Below are positions 35,085 to 47,345 of a stretch of 64,000 nucleotides of DNA, in pieces; the stretch's first letter is position 1; each line of letters begins with the position of its first letter. A program made the translations under genes and the position numbers. Location: positions 62,001 through 126,000 of the forward strand of contig DWWH01000007.1 in the NCBI GenBank assembly GCA_019119815.1, given 5' to 3'. This DNA is from Candidatus Eisenbergiella intestinipullorum (GTDB taxonomy: Bacteria; Bacillota; Clostridia; Lachnospirales; Lachnospiraceae). Below the pieces are notes generated by a model. That model searched no databases, was not told the origin of the DNA, and was given only the letters and a program-made list of their open reading frames with translations.

Positions 35085-36611
35085 ATGATTCCGGAAAAAT
35101 TCATGGAAAGAATGAAACTGCTGCTGGGAGAAGAGTATGAGGAATTTATGGGCGCGCTGGAGCAGGAAAGATACCAGGCGCTTCGGATAAATCCCATGAA
35201 AACGGACCGGGAGGAGTTCCTTCGGAAAGCGCCGTTTTCCCTGAGTCCGGTTCCATGGGAGGAAAACGGATTCTATTACGAAAGATCCGCAGAAGGCGTT
35301 CAGCCCGGCAAGCATCCCTGGCATGAAGCCGGCGTGTATTACATCCAGGAGCCCAGCGCCATGGCTGCGGTTCCCTTTCTGGAGGCACAGCCGGGAGAGC
35401 GGATCCTGGATCTGTGCGCGGCGCCGGGCGGCAAGAGCACCCAGATCGCGGCAGCCATGCAGGGAGAGGGACTGCTCGTCTGCAATGAGATCCATCCGGC
35501 AAGAGCAGCGGTCCTTTCGGAAAATATCGAACGGATGGGAGTGCGCAACGCTCTGGTCCTGAATGAGACGCCGGACCGGCTGGCAGAGCGCTTCCCCGGC
35601 TTCTTTGACCGGATCCTGGTGGATGCTCCCTGCTCCGGAGAAGGGATGTTCCGCAAAAATGAAGCGGCGGGAGAGGAATGGAGCCCGGAAAATGTGCGGA
35701 TGTGCGCAAAGCGGCAGAGAGAGATCCTGGAATATGCGTATCAGATGCTCCGCCCGGGCGGACGGCTCTGCTATTCCACCTGCACCTTCGCCCCGGCGGA
35801 GGACGAGGGAAGCGTGGGCTGGCTGGTAAAAAAGCATCCGGATATGCATGTGCTTTCCGTCCCCATGCCGGAGGGCTTCGCGCCCGGACGCCCGGAATGG
35901 GCGGTTAGGGAAAATCCTGAGAAGAGGGAAGAGATCGAAGAAACGCCCGCTCCGGATTCCTGTCCGTTGTCCGAAACAGCATCCATTTGCGCCTCTGAAC
36001 TGGAGCGTACCATGAGGCTCTGGCCGCATAGACTCCGGGGAGAGGGGCATTTTGTGGCAGTGCTGGAAAAGGCAGGGATGGCCGGGACGAAAGGACAGAC
36101 AAAAGAGGCCGGGATGAACGGGCGGACGGCAGGACAGGAGGCAGAGAAGCTTTCCGCAAAACGGACGCGCCGCAGAGACGGGGAAAAAGGACTGGGAGAA
36201 AAAGAGTATGCGGAGTTTTCCGCATTCGCCCAGGAGAATCTGCGCGCGCAGCTTCCCGGAATCTATCTGCGCTTTGGAGAGCAGCTTTATCTGGCACCGG
36301 AAGAGACGCCTGCCCTTCGGGGGCTGAAGGTGCTGCGTCCCGGCCTGCATCTGGGAACCGTAAAGAAGAATCGTTTTGAGCCATCTCATGCGCTGGCTCT
36401 TACCCTGAAACCGGAGGATGTGATCCATGCGGTCAGCCTGGACACAGAAGGCCGCCAGGTAAGGGATTACCTGAACGGCCTGACCTTTCCCGCAGACGGG
36501 GAAAAGGGCTGGTATCTGATCTGCGCGGACGGCTGCAGCCTTGGCTGGGGAAAGCTGGCCGGCGGGGTCATGAAGAACCATTATCCAAAGGGACTGCGGA
36601 AAAACTGGTGA
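35085..36611 (+). CDS. RsmF/YebU-like RNA cytosine-C5 methyltransferase
   Basis: 508-aa NSUN-type SAM-dependent methyltransferase expected to modify 16S rRNA or tRNA cytosine. Motifs: RYQALRINPMK N-terminal segment, IQEPSAMAAVPFL, SAM-binding DLCAAPGGKSTQIAA, the PC motif DAPCSGEGMF with the releasing Cys, and the catalytic TC in YSTCTFAPAEDEG. The C-terminal domain (about 370-508, with LYLAPEETPALRGLKVLRPG and a PUA-like fold) is linked by a Lys/Arg/Gly-rich spacer of about 55 aa that is longer than in most relatives. Its stop lies in the terminator stem. Confidence 0.93.
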   Translation: MIPEKFMERMKLLLGEEYEEFMGALEQERYQALRINPMKTDREEFLRKAPFSLSPVPWEENGFYYERSAEGVQPGKHPWHEAGVYYIQEPSAMAAVPFLEAQPGERILDLCAAPGGKSTQIAAAMQGEGLLVCNEIHPARAAVLSENIERMGVRNALVLNETPDRLAERFPGFFDRILVDAPCSGEGMFRKNEAAGEEWSPENVRMCAKRQREILEYAYQMLRPGGRLCYSTCTFAPAEDEGSVGWLVKKHPDMHVLSVPMPEGFAPGRPEWAVRENPEKREEIEETPAPDSCPLSETASICASELERTMRLWPHRLRGEGHFVAVLEKAGMAGTKGQTKEAGMNGRTAGQEAEKLSAKRTRRRDGEKGLGEKEYAEFSAFAQENLRAQLPGIYLRFGEQLYLAPEETPALRGLKVLRPGLHLGTVKKNRFEPSHALALTLKPEDVIHAVSLDTEGRQVRDYLNGLTFPADGEKGWYLICADGCSLGWGKLAGGVMKNHYPKGLRKNW

Positions 36612-36633
36612 AGGAAAACCTTCACTGGTTTTT
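36603..36633. terminator. Bidirectional terminator between convergent genes
   Basis: 12-bp stem AACTGGTGAAGG (36603-36614) with CCTTCACTGGTT (36619-36630), loop AAAA, T tail on the plus side and a matching T tail on the minus side. It holds the TGA of the methyltransferase and also lies at the 3' side of the YHYH gene. Confidence 0.8.
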
Positions 36634-36680
36634 CTTCCCGAAATTACCGGCCCATGATTGATTGCCCCATGTCCGTTTCC

Positions 36681-37610
36681 TCAGACTGTGATTCCCAGAA
36701 CGGTTATTACCTGCTGACTGATCACGCCGTCCGGTGTGAGACCGCAGGCAGTCTGGAACTGAATCAGAGCCTGCCGGGTTTCCGTGTCAAAAACACCGTT
36801 GATCTCACCGGCGTAGAAGCCAAGCTCTGTAAGCCTTGTCTGAGTCTGGAACACCAGACGGTACAGCAGGTCATCCTGTCCGGAGTTTGCCTGGGAATCG
36901 GCGGAGGATACGGCCTGCGTGCCATTCGCAGAAGCGTCCGGTGCGCCGAAAGCTGCCTGCGGGGAAGCGGCGGACGCCTGTGCCTGTACCTGGGCGGCAA
37001 AGGTTTCATACAGACGCATATAGATGATTTTGGAAGCGATTTCTGCCTGCTCGGCAGTGACGGACGGATAGAGATCCGCGGCCTCTTCCGGAGTCAGAAA
37101 GCCTGCAAGAAAGGCGTCGGATACGCCTCCTTCGGCCAAAAAGCTGTTGACGAGCTGGTTGATTTCCGGAGTAAAATAGCCATTCTGTTTTGCGTCAAAA
37201 TCTGCAAGCACACTCTGATATTTATCCGGAAGAGCCTGATCCGCGTTCGCTGCCGCCTGATTCTGCTGCGGAAGCTGCGCAGATGGGGCGCTGCTGCTGC
37301 CGGGATTTGCTGTCTGAGCGGAAGCGGAGACGGAAGGCTGAGATACAGCCGCCTGCGGGGCGGAAGACTGTCCGGAATAGGGGCAGACTCCGTTGGGATG
37401 CAGGTGGGCAGGATGCCCGCCGCAGTGGTAATGATAGCTCCCCAGCCCGCTCTTGTTCTTATTATCGCGATGCCCGCCTCTCGCATCCGTTCTTCCGCTG
37501 TGAGCCTCTGCGGTGACAGCCGCAGAGTACGGAAGGCTGGAAGATGGCAGCGAGGACAGCAGGACGATGGACGCCAAAAGTGCCAGAAATCCTTTTTTGA
37601 TTTTTCTCAT
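36681..37610 (-). CDS. Secreted YHYH-motif protein with peptidoglycan-binding domain
   Basis: 309-aa exported protein. The signal peptide is MRKIKKGFLALLASIVLLSS with cleavage expected near the AVTAEAHSG segment. The YHYH-type motif is SYHYHCGGHPAHLHPNG, common in Firmicutes wall-associated proteins and often next to nuclease or wall-binding domains. A long Gln/Ala/Ser-rich linker follows. The C-terminal PG_binding_1-like domain is LTELGFYAGEINGVFDTETR and TACGLTPDGVISQQV. The start is set at 37610 by AGGAGGGAG; the upstream in-frame extension to 37757 has no ribosome binding site. Catalytic role not evident. Confidence 0.85.
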   Translation of the reverse strand: MRKIKKGFLALLASIVLLSSLPSSSLPYSAAVTAEAHSGRTDARGGHRDNKNKSGLGSYHYHCGGHPAHLHPNGVCPYSGQSSAPQAAVSQPSVSASAQTANPGSSSAPSAQLPQQNQAAANADQALPDKYQSVLADFDAKQNGYFTPEINQLVNSFLAEGGVSDAFLAGFLTPEEAADLYPSVTAEQAEIASKIIYMRLYETFAAQVQAQASAASPQAAFGAPDASANGTQAVSSADSQANSGQDDLLYRLVFQTQTRLTELGFYAGEINGVFDTETRQALIQFQTACGLTPDGVISQQVITVLGITV

Positions 37611-37818
37611 ATCATTTCTCCCTCCTGTCAATAAAAAAGGAAAGCTGCCGAATGCAAACCATAAGATAGAAAATGGCTGATTTTCAGTTATTGACAGGCT
37701 CCCTTTCAGGCAGACAAGCAAAATATAAAACCGGTTACCCAGAAGGGAGCATATCAAATCATATATTCGGCAGTCCTGTCAGATTTTTCCTGACACATGC
37801 CACAGAAGTCCTGACCGG

Positions 37819-40800
37819 TTACGCCTCCGGCTTATCCTGGATCATCCCGTGAAGGGCCTGCAGGGAATGTACCTCGCCGCGGCCGTGCTTCTGCACATAG
37901 AGGATACCCTCTGCGGTGGCAAAGCCGGCGGCCATGGTGGTGATGTAGGAGATCTTGTTTTTAATGGCGGCCTTGCGCAGGTAGCTGTCGTCATTGGCGC
38001 TGTCCTTTCCCACCGGTGTGTTGACGATGAGCTGGATCTTGCCATTGGTGATCAGATCCAGAATGTTCGGACGGCCTTCGGAGAGCTTTTTCACCTGCTC
38101 CACCGGAATGCCGGCCTCCCGGATGAGGGCGGCGGTGCCTGCGGTGGCGACAATGGAAAAGCCGGCTTTATGAAAAGCCTCAGCCAGCGCCTTCACTTCG
38201 GGCTTGTCCTTGCGGCTGACGGAAATGAGAACCGTGCCGGAGAGCGGAAGAGTGGACTTGGTAGCTTCCTGCGCCTTGTAGAAGGCCTCTCCGAAGGAGG
38301 AAGCCAGGCCCAGCACCTCGCCGGTGGAACGCATTTCAGGTCCAAGCACCGGGTCCACCTCCGGGAACATATTGAAGGGGAAGACCGCTTCTTTTACCCC
38401 GTAGTAGGGAATCTGCTTTTCCGAAAGGGAGGGCACGGGCGAAGGATTATGGGTGTAATCCTGCATGATCACGTCGATGGCAAGGGGCACCATGCGGATG
38501 TCGCAGACCTTGGAAACCAGGGGGACCGTACGGGATGCGCGGGGGTTGGCTTCCAGAACGTAAACCTTTCCGTTCTCGATGGCGTACTGCATGTTCATCA
38601 GGCCCTGGACGTGCATCTCCTCCGCGATCTTCCTGGTGTATTCCTTGATGGTCTCCAGGTTGTCCTGCGGAATATGAACCGAAGGCAGGATGCAGGCGGA
38701 GTCGCCGGAATGGATGCCGGCCAGCTCGATGTGCTCCATGACGGCGGGAACAAAGGCGTGGGTGCCGTCGCTGATGGCGTCTGCCTCGCACTCGGTGGCG
38801 TGGTTCAGGAAACGGTCGATGAGGATCGGACGGTCCGGCGTAACGCCCACGGCAGCCTTCATATAGCCTTCCATGCTTTCCGGATCATAGACCACCTCCA
38901 TGCCCCGGCCGCCCAGCACATAGGAAGGACGCACCATGACAGGGTAGCCGATGCTTTCCGCGATGGAAAGGGCTTCCTCCACGGTGGTCGCCATACCGGA
39001 TTCCGGCATGGGAATGTGGAGCTTATCCATCATGGCGCGGAACAGATCACGGTCCTCCGCCAGGTCGATGACAGAAGGGGAGGTTCCCAGGATCTTCACA
39101 CCGTTTTTCTCCAGCTCAGAAGCCAGGTTCAAAGGAGTCTGACCGCCAAATTGAGCGATGACGCCCACGGGCTTTTCTTTTTCATAGATGCTGAGCACAT
39201 CCTCCAGGGTGAGGGGCTCGAAATAGAGCTTATCGGAGGTATCATAGTCCGTGGAAACGGTTTCCGGGTTGCAGTTGACGATGATGGTTTCAAAGCCCAG
39301 CTTTTTCAGAGCGAGGGAAGCGTGCACACAGCAGTAGTCAAACTCGATGCCCTGGCCGATGCGGTTCGGCCCTCCGCCCAGGATCATCACCTTCGGCTTG
39401 CCGGTGCTCACCGGATTTTTATCGGAGGCATTGTAGGTGGAATAATAGTAGGCGCTGTCCGGCGTGCCGCTCACATGAACGCCCTCCCAGGCCTCTGTGA
39501 CGCCGAGAGCCAGGCGGCGGGAACGGACTGCCGCTTCGGGGATCTCCAGAAGCTGGCTTAAATATTTATCGGAAAAACCGTCCTTCTTTGCGCAAACAAG
39601 CAGCTCGTCGGGAGGAAGGCTGCCGCGGAAGGAAAGCAGCGATGTTTCTTCCTCTGTCAGCTCCTTCATCTGTTCGATAAACCACTTTTTCACACTGGTG
39701 ATCTCATGGATCTCATCCACGGTCGCTCCCTTCAGAAGAGCCTCATACATCTGAAAATGCCGCTCGCTGGAAGGGGTCGCCAGCATGGAAAGGAGCTGCT
39801 CCTTTGTTTTGGTGCGGAACTGCTTCAGGCCGCCCAGGCCGTAGCGGCCGGTTTCCAGGCTGCGGATGGCCTTCTGGAAGGCTTCCTTATAGGTTTTGCC
39901 GATGCTCATGACCTCGCCCACCGCGCGCATCTGGGTGCCCAGCTTATCCTCTACGCCCTTGAATTTTTCAAAGGCCCAGCGGGCGAACTTGATGACCACG
40001 TAGTCTCCGTCCGGTACATATTTGTCCAGTGTTCCGTATTTGCCGCAGGGGATGTCCTTTAAGGTCAGGCCGCAGGCCAGCATGGCGGAAACGAGGGCGA
40101 TGGGGAAGCCCGTCGCCTTGGACGCCAGCGCGGAGGAACGGGAGGTGCGGGGATTGATCTCGATGACCACGATGCGGTCCGTTTTCGGGTCATGAGCGAA
40201 CTGCACGTTGGTCCCGCCGATGACCCGGACGCTTTCCACGATTTTGTAGGCCGCCTCCTGCAGACGCTTCTGGCATTCTTCGGAAATGGTGAGCATGGGA
40301 GCGGCGCAGAAGGAATCGCCGGTATGTACGCCCAGGGGATCGATATTTTCAATGAAGCAGACGGTGATCATATTATTGTCTGCGTCTCGTACCACCTCCA
40401 GCTCCAGCTCCTCCCAGCCCAGGATGGATTCCTCCACCAGGACCTGGCCCACCAGACTGGCCTGAAGACCTCTGGCGCAGACGGTTTTCAGCTCGTCCAC
40501 ATTGTAGACCAGGCCGCCGCCCGCGCCGCCCATGGTATAGGCGGGACGCAGCACCACCGGATAACCCAGCCGGTCCGCGATGGACAGCGCTTCCTCCACG
40601 CTGTAGGCCACTTCGCTCCTGGCCATTTCGATGCCGAGGGCATTCATGGCCTTTTTGAATTCGATCCGGTCCTCTCCCCGCTCGATGGCGTCTACCTGAA
40701 CGCCGATGACCTTCACGTTGTATTTGTCCAGAATGCCTGCCTTGCTCAGCTCCGAACACAGGTTCAGACCGGACTGGCCGCCCAGGTTGGGAAGCAGGGC

Positions 40801-41052
40801 ATCGGGGCGCTCTTTGGCGATGATCTGCTCCAGACGCGCCACATTTAACGGCTCAATGTAGGTAACGTCGGCTGTTTCCGGGTCTGTCATGATGGTGGCC
40901 GGGTTGGAATTGACCAGCACGATCTCATAGCCCAGTTTTTTTAAGGCCTTGCAGGCCTGGGTGCCGGAATAGTCAAATTCGCAGGCCTGGCCGATGATGA
41001 TCGGACCGGAGCCGATGATCAGAACTTTGTGGATGTCGGTTCTCTTTGGCAT
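37819..41052 (-). CDS. carB: Carbamoyl phosphate synthase, large subunit
   Basis: 1077-aa enzyme making carbamoyl phosphate from ammonia, bicarbonate and two ATP for pyrimidine and arginine synthesis. It has two homologous ATP-grasp halves: first IIGSGPIIIGQACEFDYSG, ENIDPLGVHTGD and EINPRTSRSSALASKATG; second ILGGGPNRIGQGIEFDYCC and EANPRASRTVPL. The C-terminal MGS-like allosteric domain ends near residue 1077. The partner small subunit gene carA is not in the window: downstream is the YHYH gene, and upstream is a divergent beta-galactosidase. The ribosome binding site is a moderate AATGGAGGAAAT on the minus strand. Confidence 0.97.
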   Translation of the reverse strand: MPKRTDIHKVLIIGSGPIIIGQACEFDYSGTQACKALKKLGYEIVLVNSNPATIMTDPETADVTYIEPLNVARLEQIIAKERPDALLPNLGGQSGLNLCSELSKAGILDKYNVKVIGVQVDAIERGEDRIEFKKAMNALGIEMARSEVAYSVEEALSIADRLGYPVVLRPAYTMGGAGGGLVYNVDELKTVCARGLQASLVGQVLVEESILGWEELELEVVRDADNNMITVCFIENIDPLGVHTGDSFCAAPMLTISEECQKRLQEAAYKIVESVRVIGGTNVQFAHDPKTDRIVVIEINPRTSRSSALASKATGFPIALVSAMLACGLTLKDIPCGKYGTLDKYVPDGDYVVIKFARWAFEKFKGVEDKLGTQMRAVGEVMSIGKTYKEAFQKAIRSLETGRYGLGGLKQFRTKTKEQLLSMLATPSSERHFQMYEALLKGATVDEIHEITSVKKWFIEQMKELTEEETSLLSFRGSLPPDELLVCAKKDGFSDKYLSQLLEIPEAAVRSRRLALGVTEAWEGVHVSGTPDSAYYYSTYNASDKNPVSTGKPKVMILGGGPNRIGQGIEFDYCCVHASLALKKLGFETIIVNCNPETVSTDYDTSDKLYFEPLTLEDVLSIYEKEKPVGVIAQFGGQTPLNLASELEKNGVKILGTSPSVIDLAEDRDLFRAMMDKLHIPMPESGMATTVEEALSIAESIGYPVMVRPSYVLGGRGMEVVYDPESMEGYMKAAVGVTPDRPILIDRFLNHATECEADAISDGTHAFVPAVMEHIELAGIHSGDSACILPSVHIPQDNLETIKEYTRKIAEEMHVQGLMNMQYAIENGKVYVLEANPRASRTVPLVSKVCDIRMVPLAIDVIMQDYTHNPSPVPSLSEKQIPYYGVKEAVFPFNMFPEVDPVLGPEMRSTGEVLGLASSFGEAFYKAQEATKSTLPLSGTVLISVSRKDKPEVKALAEAFHKAGFSIVATAGTAALIREAGIPVEQVKKLSEGRPNILDLITNGKIQLIVNTPVGKDSANDDSYLRKAAIKNKISYITTMAAGFATAEGILYVQKHGRGEVHSLQALHGMIQDKPEA

Positions 41053-41117
41053 ATTTCCTCCATTCTGCTTGCAGCATTGTGTTTGTCTTTTGTGGGAACA
41101 ACAGTCCCGTTTTCCCT

Positions 41118-41123
41118 ATTATA
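41118..41123 (-). promoter_or_regulatory. -10 element of the carB promoter
   Basis: On the minus strand TATAAT at 41123-41118, preceded by TTCCTC at 17-bp spacing as a weak -35. It is about 65 bp before the carB start. No PyrR-binding attenuator sequence was seen in the short leader. Confidence 0.55.
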
Positions 41124-41191
41124 TACGAAATAAGGGAGAAGAGGAAGGGAAAAGAAGAAAGAAAAAATCTTCCTGCGGCTGTTCGCCGTAT

Positions 41192-41253
41192 GCCTGAACG
41201 GAGAGGAAATCTTCTGCAAGCAAGCTTGCGACAGATTTCCTCTCCGTTCAGGC
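41192..41253. repeat. 21-bp perfect inverted repeat between carB and lacZ
   Basis: 41192-41212 pairs perfectly with 41233-41253, and the loop adds a second 6-bp stem GCAAGC-AA-GCTTGC. The structure is symmetrical on both strands and lies between divergent carB and beta-galactosidase, upstream of both. No 8-bp direct repeat flanks it, so it is not scored as a mobile element. Confidence 0.8.
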
Positions 41254-41309
41254 GCATGGCTTCATAGTAAACAAGATTTTCCATTCCCTTGGCAGGAAAA
41301 TCGGGGTAG

Positions 41310-44441
<3,132 letters not shown>

Positions 44442-44506
44442 CCGGTAACGGCAGCCGGACGGCACGCATATACTGGTAGAGAAAGGAAGAAGGAAGGAAC
44501 CCGAAA

Positions 44507-45034
44507 ATGGAGTTTCATTACAACCAGTTCGGCATGTCACAGCGGCCCGTTTATATGAGCTTTTCCGGCGTGATCACCGGCATTGAAACGGCGGGAAATA
44601 TGGGAAGATATGACGGCTGTTCCCAGGTGGTCACAGTGGAGAACGAGTCCGGAAATGTGATCCATTTTTTCGTGAATGCGGATACCTTCGTGGTGGATTA
44701 TACGACCCTGTATGAAAGCCTGCCCGTTACCGTTTTTTACAATGGAAACGCTGCGGCTCCCCTGATCTATCCGCCTCAGTACGTGGCGGCGGTTATCGCG
44801 CCGCAGACGGAGGGGCAGATGGTATATGTGGGCTACTTCAACAATGTATTTTTAAGCAGCGACCAGGGGCTGAAGCTCAATCTCGCCCCCTCTACCGTTG
44901 TGGTGACGCAGAATAACCAGACCTTTATGGGAAATCCCGGCGGCCATACGCTGGTGGTCCTTTACAGTCAGACCACCAGGAGCATCCCGCCGCAGACCAC
45001 GCCGGATAAGATCATCGTCCTGTGCGGACAGTAA
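44507..45034 (+). CDS. Uncharacterised protein
   Basis: 175-aa protein of beta-strand character (YMSFSGVITGIET, CSQVVTVENESGNVIHFFVNADTFVV, KLNLAPSTVVVTQNNQTF) without signal peptide or membrane helix. A VITGI-type N-terminus is sometimes seen in small OB- or barrel-like proteins of Lachnospiraceae; I cannot name the family. The ATG at 44507 follows AAGGAAGGAACCC. It is followed by a clear terminator and separated from lacZ by 65 bp, so it may be the second gene of that transcript. Confidence 0.72.
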   Translation: MEFHYNQFGMSQRPVYMSFSGVITGIETAGNMGRYDGCSQVVTVENESGNVIHFFVNADTFVVDYTTLYESLPVTVFYNGNAAAPLIYPPQYVAAVIAPQTEGQMVYVGYFNNVFLSSDQGLKLNLAPSTVVVTQNNQTFMGNPGGHTLVVLYSQTTRSIPPQTTPDKIIVLCGQ

Positions 45035-45041
45035 GCGGCGG

Positions 45042-45082
45042 CGCCGCACTTTGTTCAGAGTCTGACAAAGTGCGGCGTCCGT
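45042..45082 (+). terminator. Terminator after the uncharacterised gene, overlapping the PHP gene end
   Basis: 13-bp perfect stem CGCCGCACTTTGT (45042-45054) with its complement (45065-45077), then TCCGTTTTTC on the plus strand. The last codons of the PHP gene on the minus strand lie inside the hairpin. Confidence 0.9.
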
Positions 45083-45873
45083 TTTTCAAATACGGTATAA
45101 TAGCGGAAGCCACAGGACTTCAGGACCTCCTGCGCCCGGTCAAAGAAACGGCACAGATCTTCGGGACGGTGAGCGTCAGACCCGACGGTCACGATTTCTC
45201 CGCCCTTTTTCCGGTAACGCTGAAGCAGGGCGGTGCAGGGATGAAGCTCCTTCAGCCCGTAGCCGACGCTGCCCGTATTGACCTCCAGCCCGATGCCGTT
45301 TTCCAGAAGAAGATCCAGTATTTTCTCAAACAGATCCGCATATTTTTCATAGGAATAGTCTCTGTCCTTCCGGGGCGCATAACGGACGATATAATCCAGA
45401 TGCCCGTAGATGTCGAAATCCGAAAAATGCTCCAGATTCTCTATAATGGAAGAAAAATATTCCCGCAGCGCTTCCTCTTCGCTGCGCCCTTCCCAGAAAC
45501 TGGGCTGATAGGGATCCTTCCCCGCACACAGATGGGAGGAGCCGATGATGAAGTCAAAGGGCCTGGAAGCTGCATAGGCGGCCTGCAGCGGGGCAAGGTG
45601 CGGCTGAAGGCCCAGCTCCACGCCGAACAGGATCCGGATCCGGTCCCCGTAGAGCGCCCGGTATTTCAGCAGGTCGTAAAGATAGGAATCCGTATTGACC
45701 TCATAGCATCCGGCCGGAGAAATATCCGATACCGGAAATTCCGGGTCCATATGTTCCGTAAAGCACATCCGTTCAAGTCCCAGCTCGATGCCCCGCCGGA
45801 TCATGGTCTCCATCGGGGCGTCCGAGTCTCCGGAAAAAGAGGAATGCAGGTGATAATCGGCAAGAATCGCCAT
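45055..45873 (-). CDS. PHP-domain phosphatase, histidinol-phosphatase type
   Basis: 272-aa PHP metallo-phosphoesterase of the HisK/HisJ family. Metal ligands: LADYHLHSSFSGDSD at the N-terminus, FTEHMDPEF, FGVELGLQPHLA, GSSHL, DIYGHLDYIVRY and GSDAHRPEDL near the end; together these are the PHP four-motif set. The start at 45873 follows AGAAGGGAG. Histidinol phosphatase is the family role; no his operon is nearby, so a different phosphoester substrate is possible. Its end overlaps a plus-strand terminator. Confidence 0.87.
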   Translation of the reverse strand: MAILADYHLHSSFSGDSDAPMETMIRRGIELGLERMCFTEHMDPEFPVSDISPAGCYEVNTDSYLYDLLKYRALYGDRIRILFGVELGLQPHLAPLQAAYAASRPFDFIIGSSHLCAGKDPYQPSFWEGRSEEEALREYFSSIIENLEHFSDFDIYGHLDYIVRYAPRKDRDYSYEKYADLFEKILDLLLENGIGLEVNTGSVGYGLKELHPCTALLQRYRKKGGEIVTVGSDAHRPEDLCRFFDRAQEVLKSCGFRYYTVFEKRTPHFVRL

Positions 45874-46044
45874 AATATTCTCCCTTCTGCCGCCCGTCTG
45901 TGATGGAAAAGAACGATAACAGGGCGGCTTTGTCCAAAGTATAGCGCATGTGAGAGGAAATGGCAATGAGGGAGAAGACAGGCCGGTACAAGTCTAAAAT
46001 TTTTGTAAAATTTGTTCATTTTCCAATATTTTTCGATTTACATC

Positions 46045-46073
46045 TTGATATTTTTAGGTGAATTAGGTACAAT
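46045..46073 (+). promoter_or_regulatory. Promoter of gapA
   Basis: TTGATA (46045-46050) and TACAAT (46068-46073) with 17-bp spacing, embedded in an AT-rich stretch (46000-46070) that would act as an UP element. Leader of about 105 nt. Confidence 0.8.
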
Positions 46074-46074
46074 G

Positions 46075-46105
46075 ATTCTGCTGATAAAATTTTGTCAAGC
46101 AGAAT
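46075..46105. promoter_or_regulatory. Palindrome over the gapA transcription start (putative operator)
   Basis: ATTCTGCT (46075-46082) and AGCAGAAT (46098-46105) with an inner GATAAAA/TTTTGTC near-palindrome and one unpaired base. It starts 2 bp after the -10, so it covers the expected start site, a classical operator position. It could equally form a leader stem-loop. The regulator is unknown; no CggR gene precedes gapA here. Confidence 0.55.
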
Positions 46106-46185
46106 GGGACAGGCCGTGCCGGACACGGCAGTCTTTGTTATGTCTGGCAGAATGATATAAAAAACATTTTTAGGAGGAATTAAAA

Positions 46186-47205
46186 ATGGCAGTCAAAGTA
46201 GCAATTAATGGTTTTGGCCGTATTGGACGTCTGGCATTCAGACAGATGTTCGGTGCAGAGGGATTTGAAATCGTTGCGATCAACGACCTTACCTCTCCCG
46301 AGATGCTTGCTCACCTGCTGAAGTATGATTCTACTCAGGGCAGATATGAACTGGCTGACAAGGTTTCCTACGGTGAGGATTCCATCACTGTTGATGGAAA
46401 GGAGATCAAGATTTATAAGGAGGCTGACGCCAAGAATCTTCCCTGGAAGGCTCTTGATGTTGACGTAGTTCTGGAGTGCACCGGCTTCTACACCTCCAAG
46501 GCTAAGGCACAGGCTCATATCGATGCCGGCGCTAAGCATGTTGTGATTTCTGCACCTGCCGGAAACGATCTTCCTACCATCGTTTACAATGTTAACCATG
46601 AGACCCTGAGCAAGGACGATCACATCATCTCCGCTGCTTCCTGCACCACCAACTGCCTGGCTCCTATGGCGAAGGCTCTGAACGATGCTTTCCCGATCCA
46701 GAGCGGTATCATGTGCACGATCCACGCTTACACCGGAGATCAGATGACTCTGGATGGCCCTCAGAGAAAGGGTGACAAGAGAAGAAGCCGTGCTGCAGCT
46801 GTGAACATCGTTCCCAACAGCACCGGCGCTGCAAAGGCAATCGGCCTGGTTATCCCTGAACTGAACGGCAAGCTGATCGGTTCCGCTCAGCGTGTTCCTA
46901 CCCCTACCGGATCTACCACGATCCTGACCGCTGTTGTTAAGGGACAGCCCACCAAGGAGTCCATCAACGCTGCCATGAAGGCTGCTTCCAACGAGTCCTT
47001 CGGCTACAACGAGGATGAGATCGTATCCAGCGATATTGTTGGTATGAGATATGGTTCCCTGTTTGATGCTACCCAGACCATGGTTCTGCCCATCGACGAG
47101 AACACTGCTGAAGTACAGGTTGTTTCCTGGTACGACAACGAGAATTCCTATACCAGCCAGATGGTTCGCACCATCAAGCACTTCGGCAAGCTGCTGAACG
47201 CTTAA
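46186..47205 (+). CDS. gapA: Glyceraldehyde-3-phosphate dehydrogenase
   Basis: 339-aa glycolytic enzyme. NAD-binding [14 protein letters not shown] near the N-terminus, the catalytic Cys in [15 protein letters not shown], and the substrate-binding [15 protein letters not shown]. Ends [19 protein letters not shown]. Codon use is strongly biased and AGGAGGAATTAAAA precedes the ATG, as for a highly expressed gene. It has its own promoter and is followed by a terminator, then pgk and tpiA; the three form the central glycolytic cluster. Confidence 0.98.
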   Translation: MAVKVAINGFGRIGRLAFRQMFGAEGFEIVAINDLTSPEMLAHLLKYDSTQGRYELADKVSYGEDSITVDGKEIKIYKEADAKNLPWKALDVDVVLECTGFYTSKAKAQAHIDAGAKHVVISAPAGNDLPTIVYNVNHETLSKDDHIISAASCTTNCLAPMAKALNDAFPIQSGIMCTIHAYTGDQMTLDGPQRKGDKRRSRAAAVNIVPNSTGAAKAIGLVIPELNGKLIGSAQRVPTPTGSTTILTAVVKGQPTKESINAAMKAASNESFGYNEDEIVSSDIVGMRYGSLFDATQTMVLPIDENTAEVQVVSWYDNENSYTSQMVRTIKHFGKLLNA

Positions 47206-47238
47206 TCCGTTCGTATGCGAAAGGCATAGGCTCATTAA

Positions 47239-47271
47239 GGGTCCGGTCTGAAAAGGACCGGACCCTTTTTT
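47239..47271 (+). terminator. Terminator between gapA and pgk
   Basis: 10-bp perfect stem GGGTCCGGTC (47239-47248) with GACCGGACCC (47256-47265), then six Ts. Confidence 0.9.
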
Positions 47272-47326
47272 AACGGATGCCGCACACGGCGCCGTCCGTT
47301 CTTTTATTTTGCGGGGATTTCCCCGC
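47272..47326 (+). other. Two further hairpins before the pgk ribosome binding site
   Basis: AACGGATGCCG (47272-47282) pairs with CGCCGTCCGTT (47290-47300) and is followed by CTTTTATTTT, a second terminator-like structure. GCGGGG-ATTT-CCCCGC (47311-47326) then ends 4 bases before AAGGAGG. I see no clear promoter between gapA and pgk. Confidence 0.6.
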
Positions 47327-47345
47327 AGTCAAGGAGGTTTTCACC

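Noticed and set aside
34885-35088. 67-aa frame in the abfA-rsmF gap
   Set aside because: It crosses the terminator and the palindrome and has only a weak ribosome binding site; its sequence is set by the inverted repeat.
37849-39561. 570-aa plus-strand frame opposite carB
   Set aside because: Same reason: codon-structure shadow of an unmistakable carB.
41053-41180. PyrR attenuator before carB
   Set aside because: No PyrR-type binding loop could be seen in the leader on the minus strand.
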